A model generated the notes under the pieces. It made no database searches. It was not told the origin of the DNA and worked only from the letters and a program-made list of their open reading frames with translations. Positions 21,721-33,800 of a DNA stretch of 64,000 nt are shown here, in pieces. The stretch is from Lasiosphaeria ovina (lineage: Eukaryota > Ascomycota > Sordariomycetes > Sordariales > Lasiosphaeriaceae), in NCBI GenBank assembly GCA_033439765.1, contig JAULSN010000004.1:2118001-2182000 (forward strand), given 5' to 3'. How positions within the stretch are numbered: position 1 is the stretch's first letter; every line of letters begins with the position of its first letter. The position numbers were made by a program, and so were the translations under genes.

Positions 21721-22299
21721 ATGTTCTTCCAGCAGCGTCCCGCAATCCCCCGAGTCAAGCCCCCTCCACCAACCGAAGACCGCGCGACGACTCTCAAGTA
21801 TGTCTGCTTCAAACGAAGCAGCCTTGGCGTCACCCACTGGGGCTTCATCCACCCCGATAACGAAGGGGATACCAAAGGATCACTCCTGCACGTCGGGCCG
21901 CGCCGCACCCACGGCGACATGCGTCAGATCAAAGTGAGCCGCATCGATCACGCGACGCACCCGGACGTCGCAAACACTTACGCCATCCCGGGGGCCGTCA
22001 TCAGCCTCTCCGACGCCAAGCAGATCCTCGACGGCCGCTTCGTGGACCCGGCCACGGGCCAGCTGCAGCCGTACCGGCCGCTCACCAACAACTGCCAGCA
22101 CTTTGTGCTCTACGGGCTGCACGAGCTGCGGCGCGCCCGCTTCGGCGCCGCCGTCTCGGATGATACGGTCGAGGCTGTCCGGAAGAGGACCTCACGAGTC
22201 ACCAGGGTTTCGTTCTGGATGCACCGGCGGTCGGGCAAGGGACAGAGTTCGGGGCTGGGGCGATATCCAGCTAAAGACGTTGCTGAAGACTCGGAATGA
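21721..22299 (+). CDS. Papain-fold (LRAT/NlpC-like) H-NC protein
   Basis: One exon, 192 residues. It shows the order expected of circularly permuted papain-fold proteins of the LRAT/NlpC group. An early His lies in VTHWGFIHP (H39 or H44), and a Cys after Asn lies in LTNNCQHFV (C125), like the LRAT NCEHF box. In LRAT and the HRAS-like suppressors these residues are the catalytic His and Cys of acyltransferases or thiol phospholipases. The region before H39 is Pro-rich, and the C-terminus is basic with no membrane helix. Substrate is unknown: an acyltransferase, a phospholipase or a peptidase all remain possible. No introns are needed. The next upstream ATGs are out of frame. Confidence 0.6.
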   Translation: MFFQQRPAIPRVKPPPPTEDRATTLKYVCFKRSSLGVTHWGFIHPDNEGDTKGSLLHVGPRRTHGDMRQIKVSRIDHATHPDVANTYAIPGAVISLSDAKQILDGRFVDPATGQLQPYRPLTNNCQHFVLYGLHELRRARFGAAVSDDTVEAVRKRTSRVTRVSFWMHRRSGKGQSSGLGRYPAKDVAEDSE

Positions 22300-23023
22300 C
22301 AAGACTGGTATGTATCCAGCTGGGTGAGGGAGGACTAGCTGATTGGCATCGTTGCGAGAACCCATCAGTGTGGACGTAGTGCTTGGTGGCTGCGAGCTAT
22401 CAGCATCTCGCTCGCTCCGATATTTGCAATCTGGATTTTTTTTTTTTTAACAAAAACGTGGATATATCTTGTTTCCAGGGGATGTACTTACCTGGTTACC
22501 AGGCAACTCTTTCTGCGTAATCACAGCGTGAAAGACGATGTTAGCATCCTTTTTCGACCTGCCGTTGGCTCAATAGTCCAACCACAGACCGGAGACCCTA
22601 TGACTTGAACTCCGAATATGGAAAGTCTACAGCGATTTCAAGGACAATGTTGATTTGGCTTGATTCCTAACCTGGAACGAACTGACCTGACGGCGAAAGC
22701 GCCATTTCAAGGCCTCGCCCAAATTCTGGCAGTGAGTATGGTAGGCTGCTCCTTCCCCAATGCTGTTTTCCGTCTCTTAATACTACCTAGGTATCCCCAA
22801 GGCAGGAAGAGCTCCGGATAGCCAATGAGAGCCGGTGGTGTGTAAGGCAGCAGTCCAACTTCTCCTCTTAAACCACTTGGCAGTAGCGAAGAGGAATTCC
22901 AACGCCAGAAACTGTGTCACAACTTCCAGCTGACTGCAATTTTCCAATCATTACATGGTCATTTTTTTTTAAAGGTCAACGCTCCCTCCTATCTGCTCTT
23001 GACGATTTTCCCGAGCTCACTTC
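22300..23023. other. Intergenic region before the HET gene
   Basis: About 720 bp between two + strand genes. A T-run lies near 22439-22449. It should contain the HET gene promoter, but I see no clear TATA element and no gene. Confidence 0.5.
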
Positions 23024-25234
23024 ATGGCGTCAAGACAGCCGTCGCTTGACATTGACAAAGCAGGCGCTGCCGCAAAGCTGTGTGAGCGATGTCAGAAAGT
23101 CCCATTCGACGACGCAAAGCACGGGGGCTTTGCAGCTCGATCAGATCTGGGATTTGACTACCTCAAACTGGACCACGACGACAAATGGAGATTTCTGCCC
23201 GTCGACTTCGACCTCGCCGACTCATGGCCCGACCTGAAAGTGCTCTCGGCCTCCGCTGCAGCATGTCAATTCTGCCACATGTTGCGGCTGTCGCTGAAGG
23301 AAGCCGAGTTCAAGGTCGAATTTGAGTCTGGTAAGATAAGCGTCAAGCTCAGCTATGCTTGGAGATGCGTTGGTCGCCGCTTTGCCCTGTTTGGTCTCAA
23401 CGCCGCCGTGAATGGATTTCAGTATGGCGAGGAAGAGAAGACACAGCACTTGGTCCGGCTTCGTTTTACCATCGACGCCGACGACGGGCCATGTCAGCAG
23501 TGGTTGAGAATCCAGCCCACACCTCCCAATGAGATTCTCGGCCAAGAGAATGTCTCCAGGATTACCGCGCTTCTGCCAAAATCGGAAACCCCACAACACA
23601 CGTCCTTCTTCCCAACCAGAGTCCTAGACTTGGAGTATCGACCAAAGCACAAAGAGGAAGAGCCTGTGATTGGCCGAGTGAGGCTAGCGTCCCGAGAAGA
23701 AGTGCTCGGAGAGGGGAGTGGACAGCCGCCATATGTAGCCCTGAGCTACTGCTGGGGCCCTCCTGAACAAGCTTCAACCCAGTCAATAACAACAAGCGGG
23801 AACATTCAGGCCAGGATGTCAGATATCGACTTGCAAACGGCCTCGATGGTCATCCGAGACGCAGTGGCTGTTTGCCGGAAATTCCGGGTGCGATACCTCT
23901 GGATCGATGCGCTTTGCATCATACAAGACGATAGCCACGACTGGCAGCGAGAGTCGGCTGTCATGGGCAAAATATTCAGGAACGCCTACTTCACCATAGG
24001 TGCGGCCTTCTCAAAATCGTGCCACGAGAGCTTTCTCTCGGCACCCCTTTCGACCATCGAGTTCCCGTTTTCGTCATCCATAAATCCCGCGGTCAAGGGC
24101 ACCTACAGAGCTGTGGCAAGAGGCGCAGGCTCGATACCTCACGTCTGGGAGAAAAGTTACGAGGATATCGAGGGATCCTGGATGGGACGTGGTTGGGTGG
24201 TCCAAGAAAAGACTTTGGCACGCCGTCTACTACTGTTTGGTGCAACCAGTATACGGGTCGAGTTCGGAAACGATTTCACCCTATTCCATAGATTGGGGGA
24301 AGAGACGCCACTCAATTATGACTTTTGGCGGGGGTTCACGGAATCGTACAGCAATTGTCTGTTGACATTCGACAAAGACAGGCTTCCGGCAATATCCGGC
24401 GTGGCCAGATTCTTTGCCGAAGCCACAGGAGACCAATATCTCGCCGGCATGTGGAGGAGAGATCTATGGAGTTCTCTCTTCTGGACAAAGCCCGGACAGG
24501 AACACAATAGCCTCTCCACGCTGTTGGATTCCCTGAAATCACCTAATAAATACCTGGCACCATCCTGGAGTTGGGCTCGGGATATGTGCTATTCAGCCTA
24601 TGCATTTGGCACCTTCTGCCCAAGCAGCAAACTGACCAGACAACCACAACCGCTCTGCAAAATACTTGATGCCGGGTGCGTTGTTACCGGACTAAACCCC
24701 TTTGGAGAGGTAGAGAGTGGGTTTATAGTCGTTTCTGCCAAGGTATCAACCCTCGAACTCGACTTGGTCGAAATCGGCCAACAGCTTTTCACTCATCAAA
24801 TGTGGCAAGCCCACATAGATGGTGTGCCAGTGGTAGAGTTTGGTTTGGACTGGACAACGTCCAGCAAAACTGTCCGCCAGCATGAGCTCCTTCTGCTTCT
24901 GTTGGGGTGTTGCATCGACAATGCGGCTGGACGTTGCATTTGTGGAGGGGATTCGAAGCCGTTGCCCACCGAAGGGGGAGGCAGTCACCCGCCGGACCAA
25001 GAGGACAGCAATGTTCAAGAGGCTGCGGATAGAGACGGCGACCAGTACTGTACCAAATGCTCCGAACCAGTAGAAACCCGGACCGCCTACGGCCTCCTCC
25101 TTTGTCAAGCCCGGGCACGAGCTAGCACGTTCTATCGCGTTGGCACATTCAACTCTCAGCCCGCCAAGCATTTTCCTCACGGAGGACTGAAGTTTTGCAC
25201 ATCGTGGGAAACCCAGACCGTCACGATCATATAG
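23024..25234 (+). CDS. HET-domain (heterokaryon incompatibility) protein
   Basis: One exon, 736 residues. The N-terminus has paired CxxC motifs (LCERCQ, ACQFCHML), common in fungal HET proteins. The HET domain spans about residues 238-400 and contains the three usual blocks: YVALSYCWG, LWIDALCIIQDD...DWQRES with the following MGKIFRNA, and later GRGWVVQEKTLARRLLLFG. A second Cys-rich pair (CICGG ... CTKCSEP) lies near the C-terminus. HET domains drive programmed cell death in heterokaryon incompatibility, and structural links to TIR domains have been proposed. Most genomes carry tens of HET genes and most are not proven incompatibility genes. No NACHT or WD repeats follow, so this is the HET-only type. 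The patatin-NLR gene lies 5.6 kb downstream on the same strand. Confidence 0.93.
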   Translation: MASRQPSLDIDKAGAAAKLCERCQKVPFDDAKHGGFAARSDLGFDYLKLDHDDKWRFLPVDFDLADSWPDLKVLSASAAACQFCHMLRLSLKEAEFKVEFESGKISVKLSYAWRCVGRRFALFGLNAAVNGFQYGEEEKTQHLVRLRFTIDADDGPCQQWLRIQPTPPNEILGQENVSRITALLPKSETPQHTSFFPTRVLDLEYRPKHKEEEPVIGRVRLASREEVLGEGSGQPPYVALSYCWGPPEQASTQSITTSGNIQARMSDIDLQTASMVIRDAVAVCRKFRVRYLWIDALCIIQDDSHDWQRESAVMGKIFRNAYFTIGAAFSKSCHESFLSAPLSTIEFPFSSSINPAVKGTYRAVARGAGSIPHVWEKSYEDIEGSWMGRGWVVQEKTLARRLLLFGATSIRVEFGNDFTLFHRLGEETPLNYDFWRGFTESYSNCLLTFDKDRLPAISGVARFFAEATGDQYLAGMWRRDLWSSLFWTKPGQEHNSLSTLLDSLKSPNKYLAPSWSWARDMCYSAYAFGTFCPSSKLTRQPQPLCKILDAGCVVTGLNPFGEVESGFIVVSAKVSTLELDLVEIGQQLFTHQMWQAHIDGVPVVEFGLDWTTSSKTVRQHELLLLLLGCCIDNAAGRCICGGDSKPLPTEGGGSHPPDQEDSNVQEAADRDGDQYCTKCSEPVETRTAYGLLLCQARARASTFYRVGTFNSQPAKHFPHGGLKFCTSWETQTVTII

Positions 25235-28200
25235 GCTCGCCTGTTACTTTTAATTCGGCTCTCCTCCCACCACACCTCTCACAATCACATACAGATAAAT
25301 CACTTGGTCAAGATATGGAGGGTAACGAATATTGATGAACTTGAAGCAAAGCTGAAGCGATCAATACCTTGCTTCAGTTTGGGATGAGCGTTTCTCCAAC
25401 CCTCCAAGCCCCTTTCGCGTCAGGGGTATAGAAAGACTCCTAATTCTTGGAATAGGGGGAAGATTGACGAGTACCATCTCGGATCAACTTCGCTCTTGGC
25501 AGATGACGAGTTGCTGTTCGAGACTCTTGGGGTTGTGCCGTTAAGCTTCCGCCTTGGTCAGGGTACCCTTCAATGCGCATCCATGCCCGGCGGCTATTTT
25601 ACGCGGCAGCGCAGGGGCATGAGTAGCAATCCACGTGCAAGCTCGGGCAACTGAGACGCAGAAGAGAGAACGTGGCGGACGTGTCCTGTTCTCCCATCAC
25701 GGCTTTTTACATCACATCGGCAAGAGCGAGGGCTTTTGGCCATCTGAATCAATTAGACACTTCTACTTCTCTCCATATTGAGTTCCGTGGGGCGATGCTC
25801 TGTTCCGAATGCGACTGTGACCGTTCCTCACATACCCGCCGGAGCTAGTTGGACAAAGTGCGAAGGTGGTGAATCGCTTGCATGCATTAGGCTGTCCTCG
25901 CCTGGGTATATGCTCGACTCTACCGACAACGCGCCTGGGACCCGCTGGAGCGAGGGCTGATACGGAAGGCGACAGCAGCTAGCAGGCAACTGGCAGGCAA
26001 ACAGGCAGAGAGCGGTCACGATGGCACAGGGTGCATGCAGACATGCTCCGTACTCTACAGCGTAGTACGTGGGTACTGACCGAGGCCCCGCTCTGGTTGA
26101 TGGACGCGCTCGACATGGACAGAAATCATAGCGCCGAACTCCACCAGGACGGCCCGTAACAAGGGAGCCGGCAGCCGGGCATTTTACCTTGCTTCGAAGG
26201 AAGCGCCTTGCAGGACATGCCCAGTGCGTGCTGCACCGTTGCGCCGTACGGCAACATTCTCCAAGGCGGAGAGATGGGATGGATGGCGGAACAACTGGGA
26301 AGAGACTCGGCCGATTCCGATTGAGGAGTCGAACTTTCGAACTTTCCGCCATGCGCTCGACTGGTCGAGAGCGGAGAGAAAGCAGGCTAGCCGGCCAGCA
26401 ACAGCAGCCAGGCCGGCCCAAACTGCGGCCACTTGTGTCTGCAATGGCGGTGGTTGAGTGGGTGGTGTTGCTTCTGCTGCTGCTGCTGCTGCAACGCCTA
26501 GTGTAAGATGTAAGTCAGACAATTGATAAGCCCATCCGAATAGACCGAGGCAAGATTCAGGAGTATTGGAGTTCTGCCATTTCCATTATGTCACTCGACC
26601 CGCGAGACTCGGCTCGAGTAACCTCTCGCGAAGAAAGAAACGCTCGAGTTTCTTATTTTTCTCGGTGACAGCCGGACCTTTGACTCGCATTCTGATGCGT
26701 CGGACCAATAGAAAATTCTCCTGGCTCGGTGACGAGATCGACCGCCCGCCGGCGTCATGCATGCCGGGGAGCGAAGATTGCGATAATTGGCGGGAGCTGG
26801 CTGCCGTCCGCTGAAGGTGACGGCGGGTGTGATGAGAGAAAGAAAAATGGAGCACGCGAAATGGGGGCGCCTGGTTTGCCGTGATTCGCCAATTGGCGCA
26901 GGGATTTAGACGCCCGGCCATCCCCGAATTCGCCTAGCGCCCCTTAGTGATCACCCCAAGCCCGTCCCCACAGGTGCGGTGCCCCTCAGCTACAGAGTGG
27001 AGAAGAGCGGGCGACGAGTTGAGTCTGCGGGGGACCGACCCCCCTCGACTCTCTCTCTTGCCAAAGTCGACGACCACACACGACGCTCTTTCTTGGCTTG
27101 TTGCTGCTGAGGTGCTGTATCTCCACACCTGCAGACCTGCATCTCTGCGCACCTGCCACACATTCGCGCCGGCTTCTACACACTGCAACTTTTCCGCCTC
27201 AGTGTGGGAACATGGAGAGAAGATGTGGGCAGCCGGCGGCAGGCAAAAGACAAAGGACGACCTAGGCAGACAGACAAAAACCTGTATTGTTCAGAATATC
27301 GTAGCCTTTTGACTCGGCACCTTGACCTCAGCAAAAGACAGCCCGGGCGTGCGTCCGTGCTGCTTAACCGCCCATCTTGCAGGAGGCAGTCTGGGTTCTG
27401 CTGCTTTAGTGCTCTTGTTGACGGCTGCACGTATCCAACGTGACGAGGCAGGGAGCCAGGGAGAGAGCCGGCTGCGGGCTGGCAGATTTTACTGGGGTCA
27501 CGCCTGCCCGGTTCGTGATATTGGCTGCTGCCCACATTGCGCGCACACCTGCCTGAGGTGGTCCCCGCCGTCGTCCACTCAGGCCCTTTTCCCCGGAAGT
27601 TGGCCTCGTAATTGGCCCTGCGGGAGGGGGCTTGCTTCCATTGCTTGTGTGCGCCAAGCAGCGGGCGAGCAGCAATGGAAGCAGCACGGCGAGGGACGCC
27701 AGGGCAACCCGAAGTCGATGCACGTCCCGCCCTCGACCTGAGGTGGCCAGTCCCTGTCCAAGTCCGATAGTGCAGCGATGCAGCGGTGCAGCGAGCGGTG
27801 CAGTTGGGCTCCAGCTTGGTGCTTGGGTAACCAAGGCACCGCACCCGCACCGCACCCACTCCCTCGATGGATGCCCGGATGGGGTCCAAATCATATAAGG
27901 CCCTGCCTCCTCGCGCCTCTTTCCATCGTTTCCCTTTTTCTTTCCTCAGCAAGCTCTCAATCTCCAAAACCAGTTCCTGTTCTTCCTCTTTCCCCCTTCT
28001 TTTTATTGTCCCTTCATAGAGCTGTGCTCTACTAATCAAATCAAAAACTAATACCAAAAAACAACAACAGTGGCTTGCTGGTCTCGCTGCTCCCCTCCTG
28101 TCTAATCCATCCACGAACTATCCTCACAAGGACATTTACCTGGTTTTACTTGCTCAAGCGCTTTTGCACGGCAAAGCTCTACATCTCAGAATCTTTTTAA

Positions 28201-28240
28201 TATTTCAGCACTTTCGCCTAATAACCATCACATTTCCAAC
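25235..28240. other. 3-kb intergenic region with the EsdC-like promoter
   Basis: No recognisable gene in about 3 kb. Open frames on the minus strand (25828-26421 and 27176-28114) are Arg/Ser/Cys-rich, lack domains and overlap the promoter and leader of the next gene. A (CTG)n run lies near 26470-26490. The last 350 bp form a TATA-containing promoter and a long pyrimidine-rich leader. Confidence 0.5.
27893..27899 (+). promoter_or_regulatory. TATA-like element of the EsdC-like gene
   Basis: ATATAAG about 345 bp before the ATG at 28241, followed by a C/T-rich leader. This implies an unusually long leader of about 310 nt unless it contains an intron. Inferred from consensus and position. Confidence 0.45.
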
Positions 28241-29083
28241 ATGTCGTCCGCTATTCAGCAAACTTTCTCTCTCCGTGTTTCTTCCGGCGTCAAGACTGTC
28301 CATCTCCTCGGCTCTTGGGACAACTACTCTGGCCAGCTTCCCCTGTCCAAGGACCGCAGCTCCTCCAAGGGTTCGTGGAAGGGCACCTTCCGCTTCCAGT
28401 CCAACGTCGTCGAGCCGGGTCAGCGCTACTGGTACTACTTCATCATCGACGGCTACCACGTCTCGCACAACCCCAGCGAGGACTTCACCGTCGAGCCCAC
28501 CACTGGCCGCTCCCTGAACATCCTCGACGCCGCCAAGTCGTCTTCCAAGTCTTCTTCTTCCTCCAAGACCTCGTCCCGCCACTCCCGCGAGTCCCACAAG
28601 TCGTCGACCTCGTCCCACAAGGGCCGCTCCAGCCTCTCGGGCGACGTCGCCAAGGGCCGCCCCCTGTCCGTCTCTCAGATCAAGGCTCCCAAGCCCGTGT
28701 CGCCGAATGCCACCCGCCACATCCTCGATGTCGACTTTGACGAGGATGAGCTCAGCACCCGCTTTGCCTCGACTGGCATCTACGACGAGTACGACGAGGA
28801 CGTCATCACCGACTTCGGCCGCGCCTCGTCCGCCTCTTCCGGCTCCTCGGTCTCGTACCGCTCCGACAGCTCCAGCCCCAACTCGTCAATGTCGGGCTAC
28901 AGCACCCCGGGCTCGGACTGCTCCTCGTGCACCTGCGAGCGCTACGGAATCACCCGCAAGGGCGAGCGCGTCCGCATCGACTGCGGCGGCTCCCGCTGCA
29001 GCTACGAGGACTCCTGCTCGTCCGAGGAGGAGGAATACGTCGAGCGCAGCTCCCGCCGCAACGGCATCGTCGTCCGCCACTGA
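28241..29083 (+). CDS. EsdC-like protein with glycogen-binding (CBM48-type) domain
   Basis: One exon, 280 residues. Residues about 5-95 form a CBM48/AMPK-beta type glycogen-binding fold, with VKTVHLLGSWDNYSGQLPLS, WKGTFRF, GQRYWYYFIIDGYHVSHNP and SLNILD. The middle is Ser/Lys-rich (about 100-135). The C-terminal half has acidic stretches (FDEDEL, YDEYDED), a CSSCTCERYG cysteine cluster and an SSEEEEY tail. This layout matches Aspergillus nidulans EsdC, a protein of early sexual development, whose homologues are often labelled 'GTP-binding protein EsdC' although no GTPase motifs are present here. Codon usage is strongly C/G-ending, suggesting high expression. Glycogen binding is inferred from the fold, and the developmental role from the homologue. 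Confidence 0.82.
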   Translation: MSSAIQQTFSLRVSSGVKTVHLLGSWDNYSGQLPLSKDRSSSKGSWKGTFRFQSNVVEPGQRYWYYFIIDGYHVSHNPSEDFTVEPTTGRSLNILDAAKSSSKSSSSSKTSSRHSRESHKSSTSSHKGRSSLSGDVAKGRPLSVSQIKAPKPVSPNATRHILDVDFDEDELSTRFASTGIYDEYDEDVITDFGRASSASSGSSVSYRSDSSSPNSSMSGYSTPGSDCSSCTCERYGITRKGERVRIDCGGSRCSYEDSCSSEEEEYVERSSRRNGIVVRH

Positions 29084-30804
29084 TTGACTTTCACCCCTAG
29101 CCTCGGGTGAGGGAAGAAGAAACTTTTTTTTTCACGAAGAAACTTGGTGTGGGAGGGGGGGGGGCAACCCTAGGCCATCTGCCTTTTTTAATTGCCCCCT
29201 TTTCTCCCATGCCCGGAAACCGAGAACGTATCGACGTCCAGGCCCCTGCTCCATGGAATGTTGAGAGAGAATATGGCCGTTCACTCACTTTGTTGTTGAA
29301 TGTGGGCGGGCGGACGAAGGGTTTTCAGCAAAACCAAATTGCTGGGCGCGACGTCGGTTCTCTCTTCTCTCGATTCCCGCAACAGATCTCTCCCGACACA
29401 GCTTGGCTGGTCTGGGTTCGTGCCGAGAGAGATTTGAGAGGGAGGAGAGAACCGAGCCGCTTGTGCTCGCAACTTGGCCCTTGTCCGCCTGCTTGAAATC
29501 CACTAGTGGGTCGGTGCTGCGGCCCCGAGCAGCGAGGGTTAGGGGGGGAACTTTCCCCCTTTTTTTTACTCTTGTTGCTCGTGTCGAAACTTTTCTTGAG
29601 ATGTATAACTTACTTTGCATGCACTCCAACTTTTTTTTTGTTGTATAGCCCATGCCCCCAGAGTACCCTGGCTCCTCCCGGCGGGGAGTCGGGGTCCAGC
29701 TCTTTTTCAGGAGGGAACGCACAGCCTGTTTTGGGGGGGAAATTTTTTGTCAAGCTCTGTGGCCTTGGACTGGCCCGACGATGCGGAAGGTCCAAGCCTA
29801 GCCATAACTGTTCTATTGTCAAGATCCACGAGGGCCAGGTCGGGGCTTTTTCACCTTTGAGGAAGCTAAACTGCCGTCGACGAGGATGGAGGAGAGAAGA
29901 ATGGGTAGATGACGATAATTGAATCTATTCGTTGGAAAACTTTGACTGATTCGCTCGAGATGTTTCTGCCTGTGACTGAACGTGCCTGTGACTGTGAACG
30001 TCCTTGGCCAATAGAGTGTCCTGCAGGCGTAGGCATGTCGTCTTGTTGGGTTGAGCAGGTTGGGCAAGGTGGTGTCGATCGGCGTATTGACTGTGTCGTG
30101 CTTGTAGCTGCCGCTGCTCGTGTGAGTGAGACTAGTTAAGTGGGCTGAGAGTCTTTCTTCTATATCTTCCCTCTATATATTTCCTCTAGTTGTACAAGAG
30201 AGGCAAGACAAGCCAACTGGGAATCACGTTAAATATTCCCGGGGAGTGGGCAACGTAGACAGATAGATGCCCGTTCAAGACGCTTAAAGAGAGAAAGCAA
30301 GTACTCCTCCGGAAACCAAGAATTCAACAACCTGCGTTTCTTACCCTAGTAGTAGTTTGCTCGTAGTAAATAACCGGGTTTACTATTATTGTATCCGCTC
30401 CTTCTCCATCTTTAGCCAAAACTTACATACGTGAACATGCACACACACACACACACACACAAGCCACATCGCTATTATAGTAATCAAGGAAACCAGGTCT
30501 TCCGGTCAGCTGCCGACCGAAAAGCCTAAATAGACGATGACTGCGCCGATATCCGACGAGCGTGCGGTCGGGGAACATGCTGGCAGTAGATTTGTTCATT
30601 TTGTTCCAATAAGAACAGAGGCATTGCAAAATAAGGTCACATGATAGTATCTCGACCTGGGAAAACCTTGGCAAACTCGTCTGCAGTAAAATGCGAGGGT
30701 GAGGCTGAGGCTGGCTGGAAATCCCGCAATTGTTTCTTGCCCCGCGATCCATAAAATAAACTTTCCACGAAACCTTAGTTCCTACTTAGCTCCGCGGATA
30801 GACT
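29084..30804. other. Intergenic region between EsdC-like and NLR genes
   Basis: 1.7 kb. It starts with the EsdC-like 3' region, containing G and T homopolymer runs at 29152-29164 and 29560-29640. An (AC)n tract lies at about 30440-30461. The rest should be the NLR promoter. No gene is recognised, and no SNARE (SEC9-like) reading frame is present. Confidence 0.5.
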
Positions 30805-33800
30805 ATGGAGCAAAGAAATAGCTCTAGTGCCTCTCGGCCTCTGAGGATTCTCTCGCTCGGTAAGGCTCCGACGTTCGGTTGCTGACGCTGGCCCTGACGC
30901 TGACGGGGTGCAGATGGAGGGGGGATCCGCGGTATCTCCAGCCTTCAGATCCTTGGCGATATAATGGAAAAGATTCGCGAAGCTCGCCAACTCGAGCACA
31001 CGCCGAGGCCATGCGAGCATTTCGATCTCATCGGCGGCACGAGCACGGGGGGGTAAGTGTTAGTCACTCCGTGGAGGATTCGGCTAACCCTTGCGAAGCA
31101 TCATCGCGATCATGCTCGGGAGACTAGGCATGACCGTCGACGAGTGTATATCCGCATATAAGAAAGTTGCCGAACAAGCTTTCACACCCAAGCAGAAATT
31201 ATTCAAACTTCCGGCAAGCCCCAAGGGCGCATTCTCTGCGACGGCCCTAGAGAGCGCGATCAAGCAAACCGTTCGCGAGTTTTGTAACGAAGTAGAGTGT
31301 GTCGAAAGGCGGCAGCAGGGGCACACTACGGTCGAGACGTGTCCGCACAGCGAGATGGAATTCCGTATTGAGACCTGTACCAAGACGTACGTTGGCGAGA
31401 GACAAACATGACAACAGATAAACCTAGCTAATGCACTGCAGGGTCGTGTTGGCCATTACAAAGGACAACGTGGATACGCTTCCTACCCTTTTCACAACGT
31501 ACGACACGTCTTCCTCCTTCCTGGGTTGTAAAATTTGGCAGGTGGCTCGGGCGACGTCAGCGGCCACGACCTTCTTCAAGTCGATCAAAGTCGGGCGTGA
31601 CGACATCGAATTCGTTGACGCCGGGTTCGGATACAACAATCCATGCGAAATCCTCATCGATGAGGCCAGGCGGCAGTTCCCCGGTCGAGAACAGATGCGC
31701 GTCCTTAGCATTGGTACAGGGCTCGGTGAGGTCGTGACCATCCAAGATAAGCGACTCTCGATCCTCAAAGCGCTGAAGAACATGGCCACGTCCTCGAAGA
31801 AGGTTGCGCAGAAGCTAGATGGCCAATATGGCGACACTAGCCAGTACTCTCGGTTTAACGTCGAAAGGGGCCTCGAGGATATTACGTTGTCAGATTGGGA
31901 AAAGCGGAGCACGATCTCGACTCATACACATAACTATCTCCAAGAGAACCGGCGGGCGGTTGAGAAGTTTGTGAAGACCTTCTTGGTGGAGACCGAATAT
32001 GGATTCCGCAGCGGCATAGCACCGGCTGAGCAGGCTGCGGTTGTTGAAGGAAGTGTAGCTGTGGCCCAAGAACTGCCGGGGAGAGTAGCTCCTATTGGAG
32101 CTGGGAATGGGCGCAGACTTCCTCACGAAGCGCCACCATCGGCATCGAACGACGTGCAGGCAGGACCGGCGGCCGAACTGGGCGGAACAAGTACTGGTTG
32201 GTATTAAAATAGACTTATGCTACGTCTCAACTGCTAACGGTCTGCAGACTACTTCCCCCCGCCTTGCCACTACATCCCGCTACCCGAGAATAGCCGGTTC
32301 GTTGGACGGGAGGCCGCGCTGCTCGACGTGCAGCAGAGGCTGTTTGGCCCGGCGCACAGCCGCAGCAGGGTCGCGGTCGTCGGGCTCGGCGGCATCGGCA
32401 AGACCCAGGTTGCGCTGCAGGTGGCGTACTGGGCGAAGAAGAACCGCCCGCAATACTCGGTCCTCTGGTTGCCGGCACTTAGCGACACCACGTTCGAGCA
32501 AGCCTGCACGGAGATTGCGAAGAGGCTAGGCATCCATCGAGCCGATGACAAGGATATCAAAGACACGGTGCGGCAGTACTTGAGCTCGGACAAGGCTAGG
32601 CCGTGGCTTCTTGTTGTGGATAACGCCGACGATTTGGATATGGTCCTTGGGGGCTTGGATAGCCCTGGATTAATTGACTACTTGCCCCGAAGCGAGCATG
32701 GCAAAATCATGTTTACGACACGTTCCGCGGATGTGGCGGAGGCGGTTGCGGAGGGTGACGTGATTAAGCTGGCGGATATGGATGACCAAGAAGCGCTGGA
32801 TCTGCTAGAAAAGTGCCTCCAGCGACGAGACCTGCTTTCCGACAAGACGTCCACAACCGAGCTTCTAAAAGAGCTTGCTTACCTACCCCTTGCAATCACG
32901 CAAGCAGCGGCCTACTTAAAGCGGAACCAGATACCTATTTCGGAATACCTAGGACGTCTACGAGGGACCGCACAAGACACGATACGGTTAATGAGTAGGG
33001 AGTTCTACGACGACAGTCGCTACAGGGGCACAGGAAATGCCGTGGCTACTACATGGCTCGTGTCGTTCGACCAGATCCGCAAGTTGGACAACGCGGCGGC
33101 CGATCTCCTGATGTTCATGTCGCATATCGAACCTAAGGGCATACCGCGGTCGATCCTACCGAGTACGGAGTCACAGGAGGAGATAGTGCATGCGATCGGA
33201 ACCCTATATTCATACGCGTTTCTTAACCGGCGCGGGCAGAGTGAGGTTTACGATATGCATAGCCTAGTTCACTTAGCGACACGGGTATGGATGCAGAAGC
33301 ATCGGCTTATAGAAGAAGCGGTGCGGAAAGCGATCCTTCATGTTGCTAAGGTGTTTCCGACGGACGACCACGAGAATCGTGACCTGTGGCGAGAGTATAT
33401 GCCGCACGCGCTAAAGCTTGTTCAAGGGAATAGAGAATTCGATATAGAGGAGCGGTACAATCTCTACTTCTGGATAGGCCGTTGCTTGCAGGTAGATGGT
33501 CGGATCCGGGAAGGCGTAGATTGTCTTGAGAGGTTTCATTTCTGGAAGGAAACAACACTTGTCGAGACGCACCCGGACCGACTTACATCGCAGCATGAGC
33601 TTGCCATCGCCTACCAGGCCAACGGCCAGGTTACGGAAGCGGTGGCCCTTCTCGAGAAGGTCGTAGCGATAGAAGAGCAAACACTTGTCGAGACGCACCC
33701 GTTGCGGCTTGCATCGCAGCATACGCTTGCCATCGCCTACCAGGCCAACGGCCAGGTTACGGAAGCGGTGGCCCTTCTCGAGAAGGTCGTAGCGATACAA

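Noticed and set aside
27176..28114. 312-codon minus-strand open frame
   Set aside because: Arg/Ser/Cys-rich, no domain, and it covers the promoter and leader of the EsdC-like gene.
19562..30804. Secondary-metabolite gene cluster
   Set aside because: No PKS, NRPS, terpene synthase, P450 or cluster regulator is present in the window.
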